NCBI GenBank assembly: GCA_019648995.1
Contig: BLXT01004325.1
Location: forward strand, 901,228-927,777
Reading direction: 5' to 3'
From: Plakobranchus ocellatus
Taxonomy: Eukaryota; Mollusca; Gastropoda; Plakobranchidae
Length of the DNA stretch: 26,550 nt
Below, in pieces: positions 12,244-24,600 of this stretch. The position numbers and the translations under genes are program-made. Under the pieces are notes generated by a model. It was not told where the DNA came from. It did no database searches and was given only the letters and a program-made list of their open reading frames with translations. The number at the start of each line of letters is the position of its first letter. Position 1 is the first letter of the stretch.

Positions 12244-13298
12244 CGTATGAGTTACATTCAAATTAGGATCAGTTTCTAGATATTTAATCTAAGCACCCTT
12301 TCACACATATACATCTATGTATAAATATATAAAGTCAAGCTTTCCTGGCCCTGATTAACATTTATCCGCACAAGTATACATTGTGTTTGTGGCACTCTCA
12401 TTCACTTACACAGGCAACACAGATCAATAATCATATTAGCCAGCCTTGCCAGCCAGAGCTCCATTAAATGATTTGAGTATATTGATATATAAAATATATA
12501 TAAATTATTTAAATATAATTTTATATTAATGCATTGGATATTATATATAACATAACAACATTAGACAGAAATCACACAGGTGTTCAATGCAATCATTCTA
12601 CTTTTTAATCTTATTTGAAGATAAGACAACAGAATGTAATAAATTGCTGATCACAATGCACTGATCAGAGTGAAGAACTAATATACAGAATTTAAAAAAC
12701 AAAGTGCAATTTACAATTTTGACCAGCAAAATCATAATTTATGTTTTACCATAAACTTTCCTCTTTACTTTTGATTAGTTTTACTATATATATGTGACAG
12801 AGTGATTTCCTTACATCTATGAAAACAGTAATAAAAAAAAATCCCATAAGGTTATCACTTATTAAGACTAATGTCTAATTTTTGAGTTACATTTAAAATC
12901 AATGCAGCCATACTTTCACTTTCTGCGCTTATTCTAAACTCATCTTTAAAATGACAATCTTTGTTCTGTTTAAAAAAAAATCAAAAAAACATCTATATCT
13001 GAGACAAGTTTTTTCCAAAACATTTATCATTTCCATTGGCAGCAAAAATAATGGTTTTCACTGCAGGTACATGATGAGATTTTGATCAGTTTTCTTAATC
13101 TACCCCACTTTTTTCTCTTGTTGGTTACCTCTTCACTGCCTTCAAACATGATTTTTTTTTTTTTTTATATTAACCCACAGAAAGAAATCAATATTTATAA
13201 ACTTTATTTTTGCTAATCATTATTTGCCAATTGTCTCCATCATAATAAAACAGATTGGTTATCTTTTACTCACTTTTATTCCATATCCTCTTCCCCAC

Positions 13299-13325
13299 AA
13301 TAATAATAATAATAATAATAATAAT
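13299..13325. repeat. (AAT)n microsatellite
   Basis: Nine consecutive AAT units lie within the probable Kibra 3' flanking or UTR region. Confidence 0.97.
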
Positions 13326-14184
13326 TAAATAAAAACAAAATTTATTATTGTGCTAGATTTGATAAATGCTCTTGAAGATTTAAAAAAAAATTAAAGTACG
13401 CAAAGCAAAACTGTATGTCGCAGTGCCCTGCCTGTTTCCAATGATGCCTAACTTTTAATGGAACAGACACAAAACTTAACTCTTGTCCCTTATTTCATAA
13501 CAAATGCAAACTCGACTCCACTGCAATTAATAAGGGTACAAAAGTCCACACATAAACAAACAAAAGAATAAAATACATGCCTCACAAATTGTTTTTTGAT
13601 TTGAAATCAATTTTAACATTGTATGGCTGTTGACAAAAAAAAAACCAAAAAACATATCTATCTGGCATAAATATTATGCAATATATGTGAATTTTTTTCA
13701 TTTGTTTCTTGTACACAGCCTACATCATGGGGTGGGCATTGCCACACACAGACCTCTACTGGGTTTTGTGCAGACCCCAGTATTTAGAATCAAACTATGA
13801 AGGAAAAACAAAATGTTTTGTGTTTGATATAGGGTTACCTATATTTTTTATTCCAGTACCATGAAAAATCTATGCCCCAGTTTCTAATGTTTTCATACTG
13901 TCTTTCTGGGCATACATTCGATTTTACTGTGCAAGCTCAGGTAGTATTAAAATATCTATCTGCAGAACAATGGTTCTTAAAAATCATAAGCTTGAGGCAA
14001 GATATTGAAACTTCACATTGAATGGATATATTGGCCAATTGTAGTCATGTTATCTTCGACAAAAAAGTTAAAGCATACTCTTGACTGTAACTCAGTCCCT
14101 GACAGCAACCCTTACGGTAAAAAAAAAATACTTCCCTTTCCAGTCTAAATGATATGCTTCATTTTAGTTACAAAACATATAATT

Positions 14185-14190
14185 TTTATT
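14185..14190 (-). terminator. Candidate proximal poly(A) signal for Kibra
   Basis: AATAAA on the minus strand, about 665 nt after the stop codon, is followed by U/GU-rich ATATGTTTTGTAAC. It is the nearest canonical hexamer noticed downstream of the stop. AATAAA is frequent by chance in such AT-rich DNA. Confidence 0.3.
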
Positions 14191-14855
14191 TTTTTCCCCT
14201 TCAGAAAAAAAATTATACTAAGTTTTCAATAAGTGATTAAAAAAAAACCTTAGGTTCCTTTTAAAATTTTTACATTGATGTTTACAGAATTTACATTTGG
14301 TTTGCTTGCACTGGGTCAGACAAAGAACATAACTATGGGTCATTAAAATTCCCTTTTGCGGCAAGGTTCATTGAAATTGATACAATGGCTTGCTCTCACA
14401 AGGCACGTGTCAAGGCCCAGCTACACACAACCTTAATGATATAAAAATCCAGTCGACATCAGCGTTTGAAAGTATAAAACCCATTTCACTCTGAAAAATC
14501 GCAATAAAAGTAATAAATGGGTCTATAACTCACCACAAATAAAGGTAAATTTTTTCTTTTTCTTTTCAATGGAGGCAAAAAATGTTTGCTTTACTTGTTC
14601 AGGCCTGCTGGTTAGGGGCGGTGCTTTGTGATAGCTTTTCTAGAGATTCTTGCTGGAGCTCATTTTTGTTGTGACATTCAGATAAAAGTGTGCCCTCTTT
14701 GCAGCTTCTCCATGCCAAAATTCACCAGCACTAGATTGAAAATTGTCAGTGTGGGCAGTTATCTTCCTTGCGACACATTCATAATCAGTTGCCAGTATTT
14801 CTTTTTTGGAAACTTCCCGGGAAGATCACTATATACAATAACTGCAAAACAGCAC

Positions 14856-15675
14856 TCACACTTCTTCCCCAACTCGACTGTCCATAAAGAACGGACTGAG
14901 ACTGGTTGCTGTGTTCGAGTCATTTGCTGGATTAGCCTTGTTGCCAGCAGAAGAGTTTGACCTACTGAGACTGACAGCTGGTGAAGAGCGTGAGAGCTGA
15001 TTGTCTGCTCCTGTGCCCTGTGCTGGAACAATCTTCACTGTATTCACCAACTCTTTATATGTTGCCGACTGCACGCCAGTGGCTAGCATTGTTGATGGAA
15101 GTGACGATGCTGATGATGCTAGCAGTGATAATGATGATGATGATGAGGTTGATGTATTGTTTATTGCTGTTAACGATTTTGTAGGTGAAGATTCTGAGTG
15201 AGGTATCGTGCCTATACTAGGAGAAACTTTTTGTTGTAAAGATGACACAGGGAGTTGTGATAGCAATGATGACGGATAAGGTGGAGGTGGTGGAATGCCA
15301 TCACTCGGGTCTAAAGTTCTCAAAGTTTGATCATCGCCTGACCCAGACTCCAACACCACCTGGTTGCTCTGCTGAAGTAATGAGATTGGGGGTACAGCAG
15401 GCCTACCACTTGAGCCAGTTAGAGAGCAGGGGTTTTGCAGCATCCCTGGTTCTGGCGCCCCTCTTGAACTGCTGCATGGCACTTGAACAAGTGAGGAGGC
15501 CGACGATGACAACGAAGCTGTTGACGAGGATAGTTGGGCACCGCCAAAATTGGAGGGCATTTCCGAGGAATCATTGAATCCTTCTAACCTGCGACCAGCA
15601 CCCTCAGGATGTAACACCTCTGATGGGATTACAGGCACGTCCATGTTGGCTGATGTCACAAATGCCATTTTTTCT
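14856..15675 (-). CDS. kibra: Kibra terminal exon N: FREKMAF block plus long Ser/Pro-rich tail ending GEEV
   Basis: The exon completes Arg and reads EKMAFVTSANMDVPVIPSEV, aligning with the last residues of human KIBRA (EKMAFFTRPRMNIPALSADDV). Instead of stopping there it continues for about 250 residues of low-complexity Ser, Pro and Gln-rich sequence. It includes PPPPPY (15276-15293), SSPTKS, poly-Ser runs and a short more ordered-looking piece SATYKELVNTVKIVPAQ, then stops after SRVGEEV. The ending Glu-x-Val resembles the class III PDZ ligand of KIBRA. The acceptor is TTTGTTTAG. The continuous frame, with no stop over 272 codons in AT-rich DNA, strongly supports coding. Several antisense frames are also open here, as expected from the GC-richer sequence. 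Confidence 0.94.
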
Positions 15676-18600
15676 CTAAACAAATATTACAAAAACAAAA
15701 AAACAAAAAAATGGAATGATCAAACTCTGTGGATGAAATTTTGTTTCTTACAAACTTCTGATCCTATTAATCAAACTCTAAACACTGTGGATTAAAATAT
15801 TTTAGCTCCATTTATTTTATTTGAAACATTATTTGAAAATTTGGCTAAAAGTAGAACAAACTTTAAAAAAATAATAGGTATCAGAAGTTTCAAAATGAAC
15901 ATTGCCTTTAGAAGATGATTTTAATTTATTTTTTTTTTTACTATAGGGCACTGTGTGCTCTGCAGAGGTCAAAAGAAATATCGATGGCTCCAAAACATCC
16001 AAGCATAATTTAGGTATGCTAAGGCACAAGATACTAGATTTAGAATTTGAAAAGAGAAAGGCAGGTAAATTAAATATTCAAGGCTGGTTGAGAGAAAGTT
16101 TATATGCTGTGCTGTGGCCAGGAAGAATTTTTGAAGTGAAATTAGCCAAAAGAGGACAGAGTTTAAAAATCTTCACCAAAGGATAATACCAGTTCTAAAA
16201 TATGAAAATTGAGAACAAACAACAAATTGGGGCAGATGAACAAAAAGATTCTTATTAAATGAAGAGAGATGGTTCTCTGGCTCCTCTTGTAGAAGTTCTT
16301 AACCAAAAAAAAAAAAAAAAGAAAAGAAATCTGAGTTTGGCCCTTGTGAAGTATTCCTTAAAAATCTATTTTATTTCTTTCCCTAGAGATAACACAAATT
16401 TTATACACAAAATGAGCCCAATAATTTGCCCTTGGTTTGCAAATGAAAAAAAAAAAAAACCAACCTAAAGTTGAACATGCGAGACTGCTGTGTACCCTGT
16501 CTCATACGTTGAACATCCTTGGTGACCTTCTTCATCAGGTGCTCTGCCCGACGGTCTTGACGTGACATGAGGTCAGGCTGCTCAGCTGACCCTCCTGCTG
16601 GCATATGCTGTTGCTGTACAGAGATGAAAAGGTGGAAATGAATGGTTGAGATTTTATTTCTTAAAAAAACAAAATCGATCAGCAGAGCTAATATGAGGAT
16701 CTATCAAAACACAAGGCCTCATACAGGCCTTATTTTTATATCTAAAACTACAATAGTGATCAGCTACGAAATAATTACCTCTCAAGATAAGTCCAACAAT
16801 TGATTCAGATTTTGAACAATTTTTTTACCTGCTACAGCCTGGGACTGTGTCCTTGAGAGCTTTGATAATGATTTGAAATAAATGGAGATTACCGATTCTG
16901 TGCCAAGATGTAACTACTCTTGACTTTTCAATAAGGGCACCTCAAAGAAGGAAAAAACACATAGCATTCTTTTTCCTCAAAAGTATTGTGAATGACATAC
17001 AACTGATTGTGATTGGTTGCAAGATAAATTAAACCTTAAAATTAATCCTAGTTTTATTAATTTGATACTATCTGACAACCTCAAACTATTTGAAAAGACA
17101 CACAAGACAATCGTTTTTACTGGCTTTTCTTTCGCCATACACAAACACTCTAAGAAAACTACTTTTGGCTGCACAATTGGGAGGAAAGCAACAACAAAAA
17201 GCATGTCATCATGTGATAATGGGATTAGCAAGGATAGGACTTTTGTTTTAAAAAAAAAATAATATTTTTGTAGCTTTTTTTTTTTTTTACCATATAGGAT
17301 GAGTAAACACTCAGATACAAATAACAGAAAATTATAATATTCAAGCAAAGCACTGGGTGAATGGAAAAAAAAAAAACAAAAGAGGACATTGATTCTTATA
17401 AACTGCTTTTCTTTTTAACTTATATTTTGTAAGAAAGGAAAAGCAAGCAAAGTTATCTATTAGACAAACAGATTTGTAAGTACTATTAATTTTACATGGA
17501 GGTTAACTTTAATCATACATAATTTGAGCAATTTGACAATTTCTTTTTTAATTTTTGAAGCACAAGAAATAATTGTGTAATGTTCTTGCTCTTTATTTCC
17601 AATGAAAGTAAAGATTACATAATGTTGACAGCATTTATTTGAATTTGAAGCACAACATAAACTTTTTGTAAGTTTAATAGGGATATCAAGTAAGGGTTAA
17701 TCAAACTTTTAGTAACTCAAACAAAGGGGATACTCTATATGGATTACTGACCCAGAAAGTCAGACTTTTTTTTTTTTTGATTTGTAATAACATGTTTGAT
17801 AAACTTAGCAGATTAAACGTATGGCACTGTGGTAAGAATTCAAAACTTTCGTATTACCACCATATTAAAGTGAAACTGTATTTCATGCAGAAAATGTTTT
17901 CAGATAGCATGATTTTTTACATTACTCCATAAAGAATGTTTGATCTCTCTTACAAAAATGCCTTTTGAGAAGAAACTTGTAGCTTACATATTTTCTGAAA
18001 AAGTCAAAAATTATTTGAAGAAAAGCTATCATGCAACAAACTAGCAGGGTATAGCTGATTCATTCTCAAGGCCACAATTAAGAACAATATCACTGTGATC
18101 TTACATATCTGCTACGGATACGTTGAGCCTGAGAGAAATAAAAACACAAATGAATAAAAATGTTAACCCTCACAAGACAATGCCTCATAAAAACTAAGTG
18201 AGGCTAAAAACATCTTTACTGCCAAAAAAAGACGAAAATAACAATTTATTCTTTTCATAAAGCTTACAATGACTGTCATATACATATGAGAAATTAAAAA
18301 GCTCTTTTGATAACTCACCAATCTCTCAGCCATGGACAATAAACGATGAAACTTTTCATTTTCTGACAACCACTCTGGCAACTCCAATTCTCCTGAGCAA
18401 AAAGAGTCAAGAGAAAACAATTACTATCTGTTTTGTAAACTTACTAGCTGCATTCATCAAAAGTGTAAGTCCCCCAAATCAAAATGTTCCATCCAAGAAA
18501 AATCTTCTTTCCTCAGTCAAATTAACTCTTTGAGGTTTTTTTTGGTATATGAAATATCTAGAAAGCTCAGGTTTTCATACAAATAAAAAAAATATATTTT

Positions 18601-21600
18601 TGTGCAAAAACATTTTTCGTGAATGGACCTAGGCTCTCTATCCATAGATTCAAAAATGTATAATTATACATGCGTCTGATGTAAAAAAAAATACTGCAAA
18701 CCATGTGCTTATAGGAATATTTCAACGGGACTTATGCATTTAGAGGTAAAAAATTTGCCTCCATCATGATGCTATGTGGCAAGGTCAAAATAAGTTTTCA
18801 AATATGCAAAAATAAGCAAAGGCTTGCTGGTTGGAAAGTTGCCTCAAGTGATTTTTTAAGGTTCAACCTTGTCTAAACTTACTACAGCAGGTGGAACAGA
18901 ATTGAAAAAAAAATAACCAGTTGTCCTGAAACCATCTGCACCAACATACGTAATGAGTAACAATTTATACATTTTAAATATCATTTGTTTTCCTAATTTG
19001 CCTTTGTAACAGTACTGTGATGGTGAAAAATAAAGAAAACACAAAAAAAAAAGAAAAAATATAAGAAAAAAAAAAGCTTTAGAGATATTTCAGAAAAAAT
19101 TTGGAAGGTATCTAAGGTATATCCATTTGGAATATGCCGTCCCCCGACATGAGAAACAGCATTTCTCACTGATTGGTATTACTAATGTGCCCCAAACTTC
19201 ACAAACTGCCAAAAGCAAGGAAAAGCTCTTGACCACATTTTATTTACTACCATAAGCAAAGATTGGATGTAAGCTTGCTAATCTGCAACTTTGTTGACTC
19301 AAAGCAAATCTAATACCTTTATTTTTGGAGGTCTCCAGGGTCCGCTTGAGTTCTCGAAGACGGTTGATCTCATCATAGAGATGAGACAGCCGTGTGTGCG
19401 AAGCCTGCAGGTCGAGTTCTAGATCTAAAGATGTGCGGAAAGGAATCTGAGCATGAGCACTTCCTTTTTCTGGGAGAGGAACCAGCCCTATTGACCCATC
19501 AGTTCGTTTCCAACGCAGTGACCGTCGGGTTGCTGTGTTACGCTGGAAGGGGGTACGCTTGTACAGGGGCATTGAACCGTCACTGTCACTGCGATTTAAC
19601 TGAAATAGATTTTCAAAAAAGGCTTTTTGAGAGTCAAGAGGAGAGAACATTTGTTACCAAATTTAAGTAATACATCTCAGTTAAAGACAGAGCATTATTC
19701 AAATAGCATTTTTGGATGTTCAATGAACAGCCCTCAAAAGAAATCATTTTAAAAAACATAAGTAAATGTCTTAGAATAACAGGATAAAAAAAAAAAGGAG
19801 AATGTTAAATTTGTGTAGTAGGTACATGATAATACTTGCCATTTTCAGAATGATTGCTTATTTATATGATATTAGGATGAATTCAGGCAAAAAAAAATTA
19901 AAAGCCATATTCCTTGAGCAAAAACAAAAAAAAAAAAAAAAAAAAGTAAAAAACCATTTAGAGATAACCTGAGGTGGCAACGTATGAGGTTACTGAATCT
20001 TATGGGCACAATTTTCTTTTACTAGATTTTAAAGATAAAAATAATGCTATAGCAGCCTAAAAAAAAAACCAGAAGCTCATTCCAACCTTGCAAATATATC
20101 CTGGTGGCTGTTGACGACATGCTGGGGAAAATGTTTGTGATCGCCGGATTGTGCTGTTTCTCAGTTGTGCCTGGAGTTGCTGTTGCTGCTGAAGGCTATG
20201 GGGGTGGTGATGATGATGATGATGATGACGGTGGTGATGATGATGTGAGCCCCGTCGCTTTGTCTCTCTGAGCCTGTATTCGCCTTTCTCTGTATTTGTT
20301 TCTTTGTCTGCCATAGGCACCATCATCCCTGCTCCTCCTGCTATGGCACCACCAAAGTCTGATTCACTGAAGTCATCATCTTCACCATCCTCATCATAGT
20401 TGTCAACCGAGTCTGCAAGTTCATCCAGAACTTCTTGAATCATGGCATCATAGGCGTGATCCTGGGTAAACAAGGGTTTGGGTAAAACATGAGCATGAAG
20501 TGACGCAACTGTTCAACTGGCACAGAAACCCAGTTAAATTTTCATAAATTGAAAAAAAAAATTCCAACAGTACTTGCAATTCAGGAAACATAAAAAAAAA
20601 CCCTTTCTGTTTCTGAAGTGCATGATGAGCTAAAAGCTCTCAGGAATATTAGTCACAGTTTCAGGTCATATCTTTGTTACCTTTCCTTCCTCATTGGCAT
20701 CATCCTCATCGTCATCATCTTCAGCATTAACATCATCCTCAAAAAACTGACTGCCTTCCATATGGTTCTTCATATCCTCTGGACCTAAGGGGAAATACAA
20801 TTATGAAAATGTGATACAATTTAGTTGCCACAGACAAATGAAATGCAGTATTCCATAGACTTACACTTCTGATGCTGTAATTCATTTGACTACAGCTGTT
20901 AAAGACTTATAGGGCACCCTTGAAATGTTCATTAAATCCTGTATAGTCTATGTCTTTCCCAACAAATACAACAGTAGCATCATTAACATATCGCTAATTA
21001 CATTTCTTTCAGAAAAATTATCATGTCTTTCAAGATGTAAAATCAACATAAAGAAACAACATATATAAATTTTCAAGTTGAAATAGCCCTTTTATTACTT
21101 AAGATTTTCCACCTTATGTGCTAGATCTTGACTTAATCTAGTCCCAAAGATAAACATTAGATATAGAATTATAAGTTTAAACTACACATTAAATTCTGAA
21201 TCAAGTGTATGAATCTAGCTATCCATATAGATTTTGCTCCACACCACAGAAATGTCACTATGGAATTTTTTCAAAGCCTGAAAATTTTCAGAGCCTGCAT
21301 AAAGGAAAAAAAAAAAACAATGACAAAGTTTAAATTTGTAGTTGATGACATTATTCCTGTTACAATTAAACTTTTTGAATGTATTTGAAATTGATTTCAA
21401 AATTCCAAATTCATTTATGTTAGTTTACAGCTGGTTTGTTATTAAAAAATTGAAAGCTTGTCACACCCAAGCCAGTTTATTTCCCTCTATCCTCATACAT
21501 CCCTACAGATCAAGCTATTTAGCCAAACCAAAAGCAAAAATGCTTTTGACAATCTTACATAAATGCTTCTAATTTCCTTCCACAAAAAATCATTAACCCT

Positions 21601-24600
21601 GTTATTGAAAAGAATGGTAAGCAGTGGAATTGGAGAACATAAATGTACTGAACATAAAAAAAATATTCATTTTTTCTTGGGGAAAAAAATGAGGATAATT
21701 GGAGTTTTTAAAATCAGTTTGAAAAAGAAACACATTACACAAGATCTTACAATGATTTCTGGTGAGTGTTGAGGTTTGTGAAGATATGATAGTAGATTCA
21801 TCACTGCTCTCTTCCTTCAATGAGATTATTCCAGCATTGTGTGGTTTGCCAGAGTTTCTTATCAGCAACCTGGTACCAAAAATATAAGAATATTTCTCTA
21901 TTAGAATGGGACTTTAGGATTCCTTATTTCATAGGTTTAAAAAAAAACGGACTTTTTTTTACACCGATGCCTGTCAGAAGACAATAAAAGTTTTACTTAC
22001 AATTCAAAAAGCCTTGCAAACATATCATGGAGTATTTTGAATAAACTTTATCTTTTTGTTTTGAAACTTTGAAAGGTGCCATTTCATCCAAAGACATAAC
22101 AAAAACATGAAAGATGGGAATAGATCTTTCAATAAATGCATTTTGTGTCTTCAAATGTATCACTGAATCAAAAATCGTGGCAGTAGAGGCCTATTATTGT
22201 AATTGCATAACAAAATTACTGCAGTTCCAATAATTTGCCTCTAGACCCGCGATTTATAGGTTCAAATAAAAAAGAAAATCCTCAGCCAGAAAAGAAAAAA
22301 GAAATGACATGTCTTCTGACCTATGTCCACCAGAGTCTCCACCACTGGACTGGTCATCACTGACAGCAGAAGAGGCCTGCATCAGCTTAGCAGATGATGC
22401 CTCCAACAACTTATGTACCCTGTCCTGTGACTGCTTCTAATACAAAAAACAGTAATAATCAGAAAGAATGAAAGGCAATTTTTAACAAAGGTCACATTTA
22501 TTATCAAAATACTAATTTATTGGTAATTGAATGTTAAAAAAAAATACCAGTCAAAACCCTTAACTCAATGAAGGCTTAAGATTTACACTGGTACATTTGA
22601 TGTGATGGGTATTACCAGAACATTGTCATTGAGTGAACACTTCCCCAGGGATTAATAATGATTTACTCTTTATATGCAATGAATAAAGAGATGCACAATT
22701 TTAAAAAAATGGTGTGACGAAAAAAATCTCATTACTTGTATGTATGTCACAATGTAAAAAAACATGGCCAATTTGATAAATTAGCTTTATAAGAGCCAAA
22801 AAAAAAAACCAAGACACAACCTACAATGTTAAGAATTGTAAGTAATGAAATAAGACAATTTTGGCTCATTCACATTGTTGCAGGAAGAAATTGATCATGT
22901 CTCTTTCCACCTCTCACCTGTTTTGCCCTGGAGTAACTGGCTGTACTAGTGCTGAGCTTGTTACCCCCGCCTGAGCTGCTGCTTGTGGATGATGGCCTCG
23001 AACGTGGTGTACTGCCTGACCATGCTTTGGAGTCTGGGGCTAGGCCAGGGGATGATGCTCTTTGCTGGTATGAGACAAAAGCAAAGATGCAACACTGCTT
23101 AACTTAATTGTTCAAACCAAATGTGACTTTATAATACATTAGCATTCTTACAAAAAGATTCAAACAGGTAGTTGTTGATAAAAACTATTAATAGCTTTTC
23201 TTTGTGGTCCCAAAAATACTTTTTTAAAACTCCACTACAGAAGCAGTGGCTCTGATCATGAAAAAAAAAAGTAATTTTTTTTTTTTTTAAATTAAATATT
23301 TCTGAGCTTTACCTTTTGTTGATTAGTGCTGTTGTCATTATGAGATGAGGATGATGAGGAAGACCTGCCCGACTTAAGGTCTGACTGCTGCATGAAGCGG
23401 AAGCTCAGGACATTGTACCACCGTAACGACACACTGCGGGGGTCAAAGTCAGCTAGGCTCACCTGGGCACAACCCTGAGATAATAATAATAATAAGTGTA
23501 GATTATGACAAAATGCTTGACACAAACACACAACAACAACAAAAAACACAGAACTTAATTGAATGACTTCTATTTTGGGAGTTCACATACAAGAGAGACA
23601 AAGAAGAAAAATTTTACAGAAGATTCACACCTTGAAATAGAAAGCACCTAAAAACAAGTAAATCAGATTTTTTTCACAAGACAATGATGAGCTTCTTTTT
23701 CAATTTTGAAAACAACTAAAATAATGAATTCATAAATTCATAATGAATTCCCTTTAATTTGCCATCAGATTTTTCAAGGATGGAGGAAGGATTTAAAATA
23801 ATTTAATTTAATAAAAGTTAGCAACTTGCTAGAAAAAAAATTGACTTTACTGGAATCTAGAAGCTAAAAAAAAAAAAGAGGAACAAAGCGATGGGATAAG
23901 CAATTGTTATTATTCTTGATAAAATAATTTTTACTGGCAGTGGAAAATAGTCAAACAATTTCCATTTATAAAAATTCAAATTTAAAATATGTTTTGCAAT
24001 ACAAGCCCTCAAATGTACATATAGCAATAACAGAGCCCAATCACTTACCAAGCACTCCTCCCCCTTGGCTTGGCTTAGACTCCATACATGCACTTGCAGG
24101 GTCTTGGAGAAGAGCTTATGTTCAGCAAGATTCATGCGGAACTGCTCAGCAAACTTTGGTGACTTGAGCTCATGTAGTGGCTTTGTCTCCAGACACATTG
24201 CCTGACTGGGTAGAAGAGCTGCTTTGATACAGCTGCCATTGTAATAGACAAAAATGGAAAATATTGACTTTGAAAATAAAAAGCAACATTAAAGTGTCCA
24301 ACCTATGGAAGTATCATAAAGTGTCTTCAATAAATTTTTGATACTTAATAACCCTTGTACTTTTGATCGGCTAAAATATATCTTTTAACATTAGATCTCT
24401 CCAAAGGCAGGAAAATAAATGAATTTTTCTCCACTTACAAAACTTGAGATTTGCAAATTATGGCTTAAAATAAAGACACATTCAGACTAAATTTCCCCTC
24501 ATGAAGAAACCTTCAAAAAATCAAAAGGCTGCTTGAATATTGGCATACAAATCAATAAAGCCCTATCTTGTTTTCATCAAATCAAGGAAATCTTACAACT

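Larger units (their letters stand above)
7249..14855 (-). other. Region downstream of the Kibra stop: 3' UTR, extent unknown
   Basis: No convincing coding exon was found on either strand in these 7.6 kb. The part nearest 14,855 must be 3' UTR unless the stop is spliced out. A runs outnumber T runs by eye on the plus strand here, as they do in the Kibra introns, which is compatible with transcription on the minus strand. Several AATAAA signals occur on the minus strand, so the true end may lie anywhere from about 14.17 kb down to about 7.2 kb. Confidence 0.45.

Noticed and set aside
12476-12560. AT-palindromic stretch
   Set aside because: Pure A/T sequence of this kind forms palindromes by composition alone.
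14628-14960. 110-codon plus-strand frame downstream of and overlapping the Kibra stop
   Set aside because: Lies antisense to the Kibra coding end and 3' UTR, Cys/Phe-rich with no signature.
14981-15577. Several plus-strand open frames of 66-111 codons over the Kibra terminal exon
   Set aside because: They are antisense shadows of a GC-richer coding exon. Their products are low-complexity (runs of Met, Asp) and the minus-strand frame has clear homology.
16977-17348. 123-codon minus-strand frame in the L-M intron
   Set aside because: Lys/Phe runs come from A/T homopolymers; no family similarity and no splice fit needed.
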